Below are positions 36,015 through 44,667 of a DNA stretch of 64,000 nt, piece by piece. The translations under genes and the position numbers were made by a program. The notes beneath the pieces are model-generated. The model had not been told where the DNA came from. It saw only the letters and a list, made by a program, of their open reading frames with translations, and made no database searches. The DNA comes from a virus: positions 62,001-126,000 of the IMG/VR virus record IMGVR_UViG_3300042923_000619; one strand, 5' to 3'. How positions within the stretch are numbered: the stretch's first letter is position 1; each line of letters starts with the position of its first letter.

Positions 36015-36489
36015 ATCCTTTGACTTATAAACATATGTTCTCTGTGACTTTGAGTTTTAAATACTGTGACATTGAATAGGAATTCCCTGTGACATTCAAT
36101 CTTATCCACAGTGACATTGAATCTAATATACTGTGACATTGAATCTTAAAAATAATTCGATAGTAGTTGATATAACTATTTTTACAAACTTATGTTACAA
36201 CGTTATTTATTTCTTGTATTATCTACATTATGTCTATTATTACAACGTAAGGATACCATAAAAACTATTCCTATTCAATGTCACAGGGAAAGATATAAAT
36301 ATTTTTATAAAATCATGTCAAAATCTTTATATCTATTTTAACCCACCTATCACGTCCATAGACAAGCCAAATCTTTAAACGATAACTTTATTAACTAAAC
36401 TTCCATCTCTATTCCTACGACCTATCAGATGAATAGAATTTAATTCCTATTGCGACAATATGTTCTTTATGTTGAGTTATTAATAGTCA
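36015..36489. other. replication origin region
   Basis: A non-coding gap upstream of rep. It holds five direct iterons (36042-36144), a perfect DnaA box TTATCCACA at 36102-36110 and an inverted iteron at 36273-36286. Very AT-rich DNA (36145-36270) lies between. This is the usual make-up of an iteron origin. The AT-rich stretch is the candidate melting region. Confidence 0.75.
36042..36144 (+). repeat. iteron cluster CTGTGACATTGAAT
   Basis: Copies begin at 36042 (diverged), 36064, 36087, 36109 and 36131, spaced 22-23 bases, about two helical turns, so that bound Rep would lie on one face of the DNA. Confidence 0.85.
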
Positions 36490-37113
36490 TTAATTCTTTT
36501 TACCGAATAATCTGCTAAATAAGCCTTGATGTTGATTTTGTTCTTCATATTCTTTTTTTCGTTGCTCCATAGATTGTTTTAAAGAATCCATTTTACTATT
36601 TAATTCTTGTGTAATTGACATTTCTTCTTTAATTTCCTTAATTTCATTACTTAAATCTATTTGATTATTATGCATAGTATTTATTATTTCTAATGTTTTA
36701 TTTCCATGTTCAATCAACTTTTCAATTTTTTCATTTTGTTGATTTAACATTTGATTTTGACTGTTTAAAACTCTTATTAAAAAATCAGCAAAAGATTGAT
36801 TACTAATATCTATTTCTTGTTTTTCTTTATGAAATAATACCTCTTGTTTATGAGAATTAAGGTATTTGCGAATTTCATTTGTATCCATTCCTAGATACAT
36901 ATTTAATTCTTTTATTTTTCTTAGGTTATCTATATCTTCTTGTTCAAATACTTGATACATTCCAATTGAAGTAATATTTAAAAAATCATTTAGTTTTTCA
37001 AAATAAAAGATAATACGAGATTGTTCAAGTTCTAATATATTAGAAACATCATCAATTGTATAGTATTTTCTATTTTCTTCTTTGTAAAAAACTTCTATTG
37101 GTTCATCATCCAT
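36490..37113 (-). CDS. tubY: TubY-like MerR-type partition regulator
   Basis: 207 residues. An N-terminal MerR-like helix-turn-helix (YYTIDDVSNILELEQSRIIFY, EQEDIDNLRKIKELNMYLGM) is followed by a long coiled coil (90-190) and a basic-hydrophobic end (GLFSRLFGKKN) that could be amphipathic. This is the build of TubY, the third component of the c-st phage-plasmid TubZRY system. It lies directly after tubZ. Named by architecture and gene order. Confidence 0.75.
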   Translation of the reverse strand: MDDEPIEVFYKEENRKYYTIDDVSNILELEQSRIIFYFEKLNDFLNITSIGMYQVFEQEDIDNLRKIKELNMYLGMDTNEIRKYLNSHKQEVLFHKEKQEIDISNQSFADFLIRVLNSQNQMLNQQNEKIEKLIEHGNKTLEIINTMHNNQIDLSNEIKEIKEEMSITQELNSKMDSLKQSMEQRKKEYEEQNQHQGLFSRLFGKKN

Positions 37114-37138
37114 TGTTATACCTCCAGTGATATAGAAA

Positions 37139-37158
37139 TAAGGGGAATATCCCCTTAT
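37139..37158 (-). terminator. hairpin between tubZ and tubY
   Basis: AAGGGG-AATAT-CCCCTT stem directly after the tubZ stop codon, with only a short T-rich tail. It may reduce read-through into tubY. Confidence 0.5.
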
Positions 37159-37159
37159 A

Positions 37160-38323
37160 TTATCTCTTAAATAAATTCTTTTTCATAGTTTTTTTAACAA
37201 CTTTATTTCCTTTTGTGCTTATATTTTCATCATTTACTTCAATCTTATGTTCTACTTGTGTCTCAGATATAGGTGTTTGTTTGTTTATTTTAAATTTACT
37301 AAAATCTAATTCATTTTGTATCGAAGAATGTTTTTTTCTATCTTCAAGTTCATGTTCAATCAATTTTATTGAATTAATTGGAGGAAAACATCCACTTACA
37401 AGCAATATATTTCTATCTGAATTTATACCAGTATAAGTTTCTTTTGATGGTATATAAAGTTTGTCTATATAATCCTTATTATAATTCTCATTTACAAATG
37501 ATATTCCTAAATATCCACATTTTACAGACTTTGTTCCATCTTCAAGAACTTCTGTATTATTCTCATCTCTATATATTTTAGCCAATATACTATTTTTTTC
37601 TGCTTTTATCATAGCAACCTCAATACTACTACAATCATTTGGAATATCATAAAAATATAAGCAACCTTTATCTTTAAGTACATTGCTTAGATTTCCATTA
37701 TCAAATTTAATACCATTTATTGCAGGAATTTCAAATATTGAATCAAATGTTTCTGAAAATTTTTCATTTATTTTTAACTCTTTATCATTTTCATCAATAA
37801 CTTCACTAATTTGAGCGTCATTGTTAATAAACATCATACTGTTTATACAAGGATTTTCAAGAATTTCGTCCCAGGTATTTATTGCATTTTTTAATATTAC
37901 TTCTGGTGATTTTAAACTTGGAAGAATACCAACAACATTTATTGTCTTATCAAAGTCTCCATCTAATTTCATTGCACTTATAGCTCTTAAAAGAACACTT
38001 AATATGGCACTGCCACTACCACCACCCATGCTTGAAACGAAGTATATGGTATCTTGTTGATATCTATAAAGTAAATCTATGATATTATATCCTCTTTGTT
38101 CTGCATATTCTTTGCCTAAATCCCTATCTCTTCCAACTCCATTTTGAGTACTTATACAATAATAATTCTTGATAGTGTCATTAAAATTATTTAAACTTTG
38201 CAAATCAGTTATACTTGTATTAACAAATAGTCCTTGGAATCTAGCATCAACATCAAGAATGGAATCGACTAAACGTCCTCCTGCTCCACCTAACCCTACA
38301 AAAAGTATATCATCTCTATTCAT
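37160..38323 (-). CDS. tubZ: TubZ-type tubulin/FtsZ-like GTPase (plasmid partition)
   Basis: 387 residues from ATG 38321-38323, which has GGGGAGGA upstream; the ATG at 38344 belongs to the ribosome binding region. GTP-binding motifs: GLGGAGG (10-16), the tubulin signature GGGSGS (100-105) and NTSITD near 35. The C-terminal tail is basic (KKTMKKNLFKR), as in TubZ proteins that contact TubR. It forms treadmilling filaments that move plasmid copies. The tubR stop and tubZ start overlap by eight bases. Confidence 0.9.
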   Translation of the reverse strand: MNRDDILFVGLGGAGGRLVDSILDVDARFQGLFVNTSITDLQSLNNFNDTIKNYYCISTQNGVGRDRDLGKEYAEQRGYNIIDLLYRYQQDTIYFVSSMGGGSGSAILSVLLRAISAMKLDGDFDKTINVVGILPSLKSPEVILKNAINTWDEILENPCINSMMFINNDAQISEVIDENDKELKINEKFSETFDSIFEIPAINGIKFDNGNLSNVLKDKGCLYFYDIPNDCSSIEVAMIKAEKNSILAKIYRDENNTEVLEDGTKSVKCGYLGISFVNENYNKDYIDKLYIPSKETYTGINSDRNILLVSGCFPPINSIKLIEHELEDRKKHSSIQNELDFSKFKINKQTPISETQVEHKIEVNDENISTKGNKVVKKTMKKNLFKR

Positions 38324-38636
38324 TATTAATATCCTCCCCTTCATTTAATTCAACATATTCATATATATCTTCTTTATCTAAAATATTTTCTTGTAAATAT
38401 TTAATTCCATCACTTGATATATAATAAGTTTTTGCTCTAGATTCTTTTATTCCTTCATACACATATCCTAATTGCATCAACTTATTTTGTATCCTTCTTA
38501 CGTATGTGTAATAAGACGATTTAAGTTCAGTATTATCTATTATGTCTTGAATTTTAAATGATTCAATTGGACTTATCTTTTTGTTTACAAATAAAGCATA
38601 TAGTAATTCTATGTCATATTTATCTAAAACCATCAT
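38316..38636 (-). CDS. tubR: TubR-like winged-helix centromere-binding protein
   Basis: 106 residues from ATG 38634-38636 with AGGAGGTG directly upstream. It is a small winged-helix protein (FKIQDIIDNTELKSSYYTYV recognition region, AKTYYISSDGIKYL wing), overlapping tubZ by eight bases. In TubZRC systems TubR binds the tubC centromere and couples it to TubZ, and it also represses the operon. Named by architecture and gene order; sequence identity between TubR proteins is low. Confidence 0.8.
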   Translation of the reverse strand: MMVLDKYDIELLYALFVNKKISPIESFKIQDIIDNTELKSSYYTYVRRIQNKLMQLGYVYEGIKESRAKTYYISSDGIKYLQENILDKEDIYEYVELNEGEDINNE

Positions 38637-38953
38637 TGCACCTCCTATACTATATAATAGTATCATTAAATAGAAAATGTTACAATATATAATTTAAAAT
38701 TAATTTAACTTTTACTATCTTATTATTACTTAATTAATTTACTATTAGTTTATATTATATTAGATTGTATATATTCAAATTAGTAATAATAAGATAAAAT
38801 AAACTTAAATACTCTTAACTTCTCACAACTACACATTAATAATAGATAAAAATACAGTAAATTCACGTTTTTAGATTGTTTTTACTCATTTTTATCTAAA
38901 AAATAGCTATTTTATACAAAAAACATATAAAATAGCTAAAAATTTAATAAAAA
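38637..38953. other. candidate tubC centromere / tub operon control region
   Basis: A non-coding gap upstream of tubR. A 15-bp perfect inverted repeat (TATCTTATTATTACT at 38716-38730, complement at 38782-38796) encloses very AT-rich DNA with repeated TTAATT/TTTA motifs. A strong hairpin (38904-38938) ends the transcript from upstream. Known tubC sites lie immediately upstream of tubR and are AT-rich repeats. Clear iterons were not visible by eye. Confidence 0.5.
38904..38938 (-). terminator. intrinsic terminator after gene 38954-39175
   Basis: Perfect 13-bp stem TAGCTATTTTATA/TATAAAATAGCTA followed on the minus strand by TTTTTT. Confidence 0.75.
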
Positions 38954-39175
38954 TTAAGAAAATAATGATTTCAAAGCAGTCTCTTTGCTTACTTTATTAA
39001 ATATATTATCTTTTGGTAGATAAAAATTTCCTTTACTATCTACATTAATATAGTTTCTAGTATCATAATGTTTGTATAATGATATATCTCCTTCAGAATA
39101 CATATACATTAAATCCTCCCAAAGTTCTTCAGGAATATATTTTTTCATATTTTCAAAATACTCTTCATGTTCCAT
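38954..39175 (-). CDS. small acidic protein, unknown
   Basis: 73 residues (EEYFENMKKYIPEELWEDLMY, then a short beta part). Follows the gene 39191-39574 with AAGGAG upstream. No family recognised. Confidence 0.5.
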   Translation of the reverse strand: MEHEEYFENMKKYIPEELWEDLMYMYSEGDISLYKHYDTRNYINVDSKGNFYLPKDNIFNKVSKETALKSLFS

Positions 39176-39190
39176 TTATATTTTTCTCCT

Positions 39191-39574
39191 TTATCTTCCT
39201 ATAAGTTGGTCTATAATATCTAAGTTTCTTTTTGTAATATCTTTTGCTTTTAAAGCACTATAAATCATATGTGCATCATTTTTATATTGTTTCTTCTTTG
39301 GGTATTTATATACACTAACTTCTAGATATCTACGTATAGCTAACATTCTTTCTCTAGTAATTTCACCACTTTTAAGTCTATCATGAAAGTGAGAATATAC
39401 TTCATTATATCTCAATTCAACTTTCAATGGTCTTATCTTCTGTTTATTAATATCTTCAATTACCATTTCGGCAGTAATCATAGATTTTGGAATCCTATTT
39501 AATTTAAAAAATCCTAAATGTACGAATATTTTAATTAAAATAGGCAATGCTAATAACATAATTATAGTTTTCAT
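39191..39574 (-). CDS. membrane-anchored small protein
   Basis: 127 residues. One N-terminal transmembrane segment (residues 2-22, IIMLLALPILIKIFVHLGFF), then a basic, helical cytoplasmic part. It lies between the FtsK-like operon and the tub genes. It could tether DNA-processing proteins to the membrane, but no family is recognised. Confidence 0.5.
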   Translation of the reverse strand: MKTIIMLLALPILIKIFVHLGFFKLNRIPKSMITAEMVIEDINKQKIRPLKVELRYNEVYSHFHDRLKSGEITRERMLAIRRYLEVSVYKYPKKKQYKNDAHMIYSALKAKDITKRNLDIIDQLIGR

Positions 39575-39873
39575 ATGTAATCCATCCTTTCAATCGGCAA
39601 ATTGTGTTTTGGAATTACATTAATGATTAACTAGAATCAATCAACATAACTATTTTTCTCCTTTCTGATGTTTTGCATATTGCTTAAGCTTTTGTTTTGT
39701 ATAGTAGTTTGTCTTAAGTAATATGTATTAACTATAAGATTAATAATTGTATAGTATGTTGGTAGTAGGGTAGGGAGATAATATGTTCTCCCTACAAATC
39801 TATATTTGTAAATGTTGGGATTATGGGATTTTTAAATCTCAATATAATAACAGTAAGTAGAAATATAAGAATG
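39575..39873. other. non-coding gap with a strong hairpin
   Basis: The perfect stem GTAGGGAGA/TCTCCCTAC is at about 39771-39800 but has no T-run. A consensus ribosome binding site and six-codon ORF near 39640 (MLIDSS) precede the next gene but cannot be supported as a gene. Confidence 0.4.
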
Positions 39874-40455
39874 TTAAAATAAAAAATTATAAATATTACT
39901 ATAGAACAAGTCTGTATATACCACATTAAAGTTAGACGAGTTATATCTAATATCGGATAAGCTAGGTCTTGCTATTATGACAAGTGGAAATGTATTAAAG
40001 CAATCTTTTTGAACTTGTCCAGTTTTACATAATTTTTCATATAGTTGCATTTTTATGTTACTTGTATAATGCGTATAATCAACCTCCAATAAAACGAAAT
40101 GTGCGATATTATTATATTCATATGCAATAAATGCGTCTGGTCTTATTAATCCTTTTAAATAATGTGGTTGAATTTTCAATTCAAGTAAATAGCTATCATT
40201 ATGTTTTTTTATTTGTTTTATAAAGTCATATAACAATAAATCGTGGTCTCTCAACTTCTTTTCTTGATAATATACTTTTTCATTTTTAAATTTACTTATA
40301 TACGATTTCAATAAACCCATATCTTTTAATTGTTTTAATCTACGCCTACAACCCTCATAATTATGATTAAATATTATTTCAGCACATTGATTTACTGTAA
40401 TTGCTTTATATTCTTCAATCCATTTTAAAATTTTCTTGTCTCTTTCTGTGAGCAT
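39874..40455 (-). CDS. replication-relaxation-like winged-helix protein
   Basis: 193 residues. LTERDKKILKWIEEYKAITV and the following C-AEIIF...CRRRLKQLKDMGLL are the first winged helix of the replication-relaxation family, followed by a nuclease-like beta part (IRPDAFIAYEY, FVLLEVDYTH). Such proteins accompany FtsK-like ATPases on plasmids and conjugative elements. The start lies 31 bases inside the FtsK-like gene with GAGGAATA upstream, so the two are translated together. Confidence 0.7.
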   Translation of the reverse strand: MLTERDKKILKWIEEYKAITVNQCAEIIFNHNYEGCRRRLKQLKDMGLLKSYISKFKNEKVYYQEKKLRDHDLLLYDFIKQIKKHNDSYLLELKIQPHYLKGLIRPDAFIAYEYNNIAHFVLLEVDYTHYTSNIKMQLYEKLCKTGQVQKDCFNTFPLVIIARPSLSDIRYNSSNFNVVYTDLFYSNIYNFLF

Positions 40456-41741
40456 TTTCTATATTCCTCCATTGGTATTGTTCCACTTTTAAATTTATTA
40501 TTGGATGGTTTCACTTTCTCTTGTTTTATATCTTTTTCATTAATATCTACTATACTGTGCTCTTCTAAAGTTAAAATTTGTTTATTTTCCTCATCTATAT
40601 TATTTTTATTATCTGAAGAGTCTTTAACTTTATTTTTCTTTGTTTGAGTAGGGGATGGAACTCTTATCTCAGGAACATATTTATGCAATACCACAAAATC
40701 ATCATCTATAAATGGTACTTTTATAACTTCCTCACCATTGTTTCCACAAATAATACATTCGCCTCTTTTAAGTTTAATTGCATTATTTGAATTAATAACA
40801 TTTTGAGAGTCTATAATTGAATTTTGATGAAATGTGATACGTGTCATTTGACTCTTAACTTGAGGTGATAAATTTTCACATGTTGTTCTTTGAAGAACTC
40901 CAATTATATGAATACCTACAGAGCGTCCAGATTTAACAATAGACCATAATTCATCCCATATAGGTAACAATATTAATTCTGACATTTCTTCACATACTAA
41001 TACAATTCTTTTAATTTTTCTAGTTGGAAAATATTTATTCCATTGATTTATATTTCTAATGCCATGAGATTGAAATAATAGACTTCTTGAATTTATATTG
41101 TCTTTTACCTTGCTTAATACTATATCTAAATCATTAGAATTATAAGCTGTCATCTTAATAGGTTTACAGTCTTCAAAAGATGAAATTTCACCTTTAATTA
41201 ACTGAGTTAAAAATAATTCTATATCTTTTGATGAATTATAAATGAGGTTGGTTAATATACATGATAACAACATTGATTTTCCATATCCTGTTGCCCCTGC
41301 AATTAATATCATTGGATGTAAATCTAAATTAACTAAATAATCTTTTCCTTTAAAATCTTTTCCTATATATAGTTTATTACTAGGACATTTAACAGGTTTG
41401 AATGGAAATTTAGCGATATCTCTATTAACTATTCTCATTGTTATATTTGGTTTAAATTTATCTTTTTCTAAATCTATTATCCCATTTAGATTGTCTTCTA
41501 ATATGTTTAATTTAGAATTTAAATGCTCAATTGATAATCCATTTGGAATATTTATATAACATACATAACCATAGTTAGTTGGTATTATTTTATATATTTT
41601 AAATGATTCTTCTTTTTTGTTTTGTACTCCTATAGATTCCATTATTGAAGTGAATTTGTGTTTTAATTTTTTCTCATCTATTGTGTTTAAATAATTGTAA
41701 GCATATGTTCCTAATACAATTAAACCTAATTCTACAATCAT
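40425..41741 (-). CDS. FtsK/SpoIIIE-type DNA translocase ATPase
   Basis: 438 residues. Walker A GATGYGKS at 149-156, Walker B IVLVCEEMSEL near 245, and a GRSVGIHIIGVLQR segment typical of FtsK/TcpA ATPases. The C-terminal 70 residues are charged and disordered. A hydrophobic N-terminus (MIVELGLIVLGTYAYNYL) may anchor it. On phage-plasmids it could resolve or move DNA. On conjugative elements the same pair (ATPase plus replication-relaxation protein) serves transfer. No relaxase was seen in this window. Confidence 0.8.
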   Translation of the reverse strand: MIVELGLIVLGTYAYNYLNTIDEKKLKHKFTSIMESIGVQNKKEESFKIYKIIPTNYGYVCYINIPNGLSIEHLNSKLNILEDNLNGIIDLEKDKFKPNITMRIVNRDIAKFPFKPVKCPSNKLYIGKDFKGKDYLVNLDLHPMILIAGATGYGKSMLLSCILTNLIYNSSKDIELFLTQLIKGEISSFEDCKPIKMTAYNSNDLDIVLSKVKDNINSRSLLFQSHGIRNINQWNKYFPTRKIKRIVLVCEEMSELILLPIWDELWSIVKSGRSVGIHIIGVLQRTTCENLSPQVKSQMTRITFHQNSIIDSQNVINSNNAIKLKRGECIICGNNGEEVIKVPFIDDDFVVLHKYVPEIRVPSPTQTKKNKVKDSSDNKNNIDEENKQILTLEEHSIVDINEKDIKQEKVKPSNNKFKSGTIPMEEYRKCSQKETRKF

Positions 41742-41929
41742 ATTTTTCTTTTCTTAGAAATAATTGTTTTAGTTTTATTAGGTAGGGTATAGGTTATTAT
41801 ATATGCAATTGTTGAAATGTAAATGATAGCCCCATCCATTGTAGATAAGCAAAATATAGAACCTATATGTTTAAATTGAGAATAAAAGTAATTGATTATT
41901 AGCATATCTAAATTTGATAAGATGTTCAT
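41738..41929 (-). CDS. small membrane protein
   Basis: 63 residues with a hydrophobic middle (GAIIYISTIAYIITYTL) and a basic tail (KTKTIISKKRKI). It overlaps the FtsK-like gene by four bases and heads the operon. Possibly a membrane partner of the translocase. Confidence 0.5.
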   Translation of the reverse strand: MNILSNLDMLIINYFYSQFKHIGSIFCLSTMDGAIIYISTIAYIITYTLPNKTKTIISKKRKI

Positions 41930-42204
41930 TCTTATTACTCCTTTTAGATTGTTGTATTTAATGTTGTATATTATATAGGTATGTGTGCAATTTAAATTTG
42001 ATACCAGTTTATTTATATTATTTTAAATAGGGTAGGTAGTATATGCTAGGTACTTATATTATAAATTTAAAAATATACCCCTCCCATATTGGTATTATTT
42101 GCTTGTAGTAATTGTTGTATATATTAGTTATAATTTAGCTGTGCAAAAGTTTTTCATTAATCACATTTAATTCTATTTAATAAATTTAATCTTAATCTTT
42201 TTAA

Positions 42205-42232
42205 GACTATCTTATATAGATGGTCTTATTTT
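42205..42232 (+). terminator. terminator-like hairpin
   Basis: AAGACTATCT/AGATGGTCTT stem (one wobble) followed by ATTTTTA on the + strand. No rightward gene ends here, so a short non-coding transcript from about 41.98 kb is possible. Confidence 0.4.
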
Positions 42233-42678
42233 TATGTCTAATTTAAAGTATTAGTGAAAGAAAATAGATATTAGTTATTGGATGACAGAAAAGTGGTCTT
42301 AAAATTCATGTGAAGTGGGTTAGATTTAATTTTTGAAATTTGATGAAATATTAAATTACGATGATGATGTTTCGTAAGCAGATAATTTTTAGTGTTTTAA
42401 ATAGGCTATAGCCTTGATCTATACTGGGTTTGAACGATGTTTATATATGGTAGGTTAGTGGTCATTAAATGATGTTGGATAGTTGATATCGGTGAAAGTG
42501 GCTTGTAGACTAGGTTTGAATATGTTTTATGTCTAGAAATGTGCAATTTTAGTCATTTTTAAAATGTGCTTAACCGTTGATATGACTAGCTTGAGTCGAA
42601 GCACTTTACGATGTTAATGTTCGTGTTTTAGTCTTCGTTGTCAAAATTATCCGTATAGACGAGTAGAACACATGTGCC

Positions 42679-42690
42679 GAACATTTGTTC
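42679..42690. promoter_or_regulatory. LexA/DinR-like operator
   Basis: GAACATTTGTTC fits the Gram-positive SOS core GAAC-N4-GTTC. It lies inside a longer inverted repeat GTAGAACA (42663-42670) / TGTTCTAC (42686-42693), at the GC-skew switch between the divergent arms. A site here could tie induction of the phage to DNA damage. Confidence 0.5.
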
Positions 42691-43822
42691 TACTAACCAT
42701 CCAAAATATGTAAAACATGCCCCCCATACCAATATACAAGCCATTCTTATCAATACGATACATTCCAAGACCAAATAACCATAATACGAACAGATGCGAA
42801 CGTCTCAAAACGTTGGTATCACTGGCTTTAAGTTATTTCGAGAAATGTGTATTTCCCGAAATTATCGGTAAATGCCGATTAACTTATTTGATTAATATAA
42901 ATATTGAGCAGTAGAGAGAGTAGAACAAGTGTACTTATAAAATGTTGCTTTTAACTGGTCATATAATAGGGAACTGGCAACCATCCAAATTTTTGAAAAC
43001 CGAATGTTTTATTTTAATGGTGGTTTAATATTCGATTTTAAGTTGCTTTGCTTACTGCAACACTTACTTTAGCACGTTAAAGCGTTAATGTATTAAATAT
43101 ATAAAGTGATACATTGCTAACACGTTAAACTATTAGCAGAGCATATCGAGACAGTTAAATTATATACTTACTAATAGTAACAAACACACATTAAATACAA
43201 CACTAACATATTACAACTTATAACCACATTACATAAAAGTACTTACTAATAATATAATACTAGATAACTATTAATAATATACTAACATAACTATATCTAC
43301 TTACTTAAAGTAACCAACTAATATACAATTCAATATCAATCTCTAATTACTGTAAACATAATATCATATTCAGCAAATAAACACAACAACATTAATATAC
43401 TGGAATCAGATCACAATATAAAAACACGAATACTTCACACTATAAACTCACATCAATTTTAACAGAAATATCAATTCAAATAATAAATTAATAGATAACT
43501 TATAAGTATAAACAATAAACTTAATTGAGAATATACGTGAGAATCGATGCTATCAAACCCAACAATACACTCATTATCAATAGTTCTCAACTAATTAAAC
43601 ACACCAATTGAGAACGTAAATGATAATAACATACATCTAATTGATAATAGAGTATAAAATAGCTAAAATTACTGAATTTCCTTTAATTTATTGAATATAG
43701 ATATAACCCAGTAAATTATCTAATATCATAAACACGAACTATAAATACAAACTGACTAATAACATACGTAATTATTAAATCTAAAAATATTATAAAATAT
43801 CTAACAAATTAACATAAATATA

Positions 43823-43851
43823 TTGACTTATGCACTAAAAAGGAGTATATT
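43823..43851 (+). promoter_or_regulatory. sigma-A-type promoter for gene 43900
   Basis: TTGACT, 17-base spacer, TATATT. The start of the rightward arm lies 50 bases downstream. Confidence 0.7.
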
Positions 43852-43862
43852 TATATTAAGGA

Positions 43863-43874
43863 AACAAATTAAAA
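43863..43874 (+). repeat. gene-boundary element
   Basis: AACAAATTAAAA, 26 bases before the start at 43900. Confidence 0.6.
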
Positions 43875-43899
43875 TAATAAATGAAAGAGGTTGATTGAT

Positions 43900-44112
43900 A
43901 TGACAATATCAGATATTAGAAGATGGATTGTATTAACAAACAAAAGCTATAAAGAATGGATCAAAGAGAATAATAAATATATGGCAGAGCAATACTTTGA
44001 TAAACGAAAAAGTTATTTAGACCAATTCAGTAAATATTACCATAATAAACAAGGAGAATTCACAAAAGAACAACAAATGTTTTACGATAGAAACAGTAAA
44101 GAATATGAATAA
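43900..44112 (+). CDS. small basic protein, first gene of the right arm
   Basis: 70 residues from ATG 43900 (GAAAGAGGTTGATTG upstream). It is helical, with many K, Y and Q (MTISDIRRWIVLTNKSYKEW). Its own promoter, boundary element and terminator make it a monocistronic unit. Early expression is likely. No family recognised. Confidence 0.65.
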   Translation: MTISDIRRWIVLTNKSYKEWIKENNKYMAEQYFDKRKSYLDQFSKYYHNKQGEFTKEQQMFYDRNSKEYE

Positions 44113-44114
44113 TT

Positions 44115-44137
44115 AAGGCTGAAAAGCCTTTTTTATT
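44115..44137 (+). terminator. intrinsic terminator
   Basis: AAGGCT-GAAA-AGCCTT stem followed by TTTT, right after the stop at 44112. Confidence 0.85.
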
Positions 44138-44205
44138 TGTTGCAAATGATGTATAATTTGTCGAAAAATTTTTATATATTTATATTAATTTATTTCAAAA
44201 AACTA

Positions 44206-44234
44206 TATACAAATCAATAAAATGAGAGTATAAT
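44206..44234 (+). promoter_or_regulatory. candidate promoter for gene 44301
   Basis: TATAAT at 44229-44234 with a weak TATACA 17 bases upstream. A reverse boundary element (TATATTAATTTATT) lies just before it. Confidence 0.5.
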
Positions 44235-44263
44235 CTATAGTATAGGGAACAAGGAAAGACGTA

Positions 44264-44276
44264 AACAAATTAATAA
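44264..44276 (+). repeat. gene-boundary element
   Basis: AACAAATTAATAA, 25 bases before the start at 44301. The upstream context GACGTAAACAAATTAATAA is almost repeated at 47032 (GACGTTAACAAATTAATAA). Confidence 0.65.
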
Positions 44277-44300
44277 AAATATGAAGGAGTTGTTCAGATT

Positions 44301-44606
44301 ATGAAAAAAGTAGATTTTATAAAAGTGGTAAATGGAATGAATAAGGAAAATGAAATTGAAAGCTTTGACATTACAATATGGCATGAAGGTTCAGAAATAT
44401 ATACAGAAGTTTTAGTAAACGGAAATGAACCATTTACATATGGAGAAATAGAAAACTGGTATGAAGGTGAAACAATAGAAGATACAGAAGAAAATATATC
44501 TAAACTTTTAAAAGATGCTAAAAAAATTGAAGCTAACATAATCAAATGGATAAAAGGAACTTGTTTCCAAGGAACTAAAATAGTAATAAAAGAAGAGAAT
44601 ATATAA
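44301..44606 (+). CDS. small acidic protein, unknown
   Basis: 101 residues, strongly acidic in the middle (EWYEGETIEDTEENIS) with a basic end. GAAGGAG ribosome binding site. It resembles no family I know. Small acidic early proteins of phages often bind host enzymes, but that is only a general possibility. Confidence 0.6.
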   Translation: MKKVDFIKVVNGMNKENEIESFDITIWHEGSEIYTEVLVNGNEPFTYGEIENWYEGETIEDTEENISKLLKDAKKIEANIIKWIKGTCFQGTKIVIKEENI

Positions 44607-44607
44607 A

Positions 44608-44636
44608 TTAGAAGGACGTAAAAATCCTTCTAATCT
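44608..44636 (+). terminator. intrinsic terminator
   Basis: ATTAGAAGGA/TCCTTCTAAT perfect stem after the stop, followed by CTTTCATT. Confidence 0.65.
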
Positions 44637-44667
44637 TTCATTATTTAAACAGAATAGAGGTGATTTA

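Larger units (their letters stand above)
41930..43899. other. large non-coding region between divergent gene arms
   Basis: Nearly 2 kb without a credible gene. From about 42.24 to 42.65 kb the + strand is G/T-rich (for example 16 G to 4 C in 42481-42540). After about 42.7 kb it becomes A/C-rich (4 G to 14 C in 43381-43440). Near the switch lie the LexA-like box, a GTAGAACA/TGTTCTAC inverted repeat, two ACCATCCAAA copies and an ATTTCG..CGAAAT stem at about 42836-42863. It may be an origin, control region or attachment region. Confidence 0.55.

Noticed and set aside
39600-39660. Six-codon leader peptide (MLIDSS) with a good ribosome binding site
   Set aside because: Too short to support, and no attenuator-like structure links it to the next gene.
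42717-42914. Rightward ORF of 65 codons in the central gap
   Set aside because: No ribosome binding site, odd composition, and it covers several inverted repeats. Treated as non-coding.
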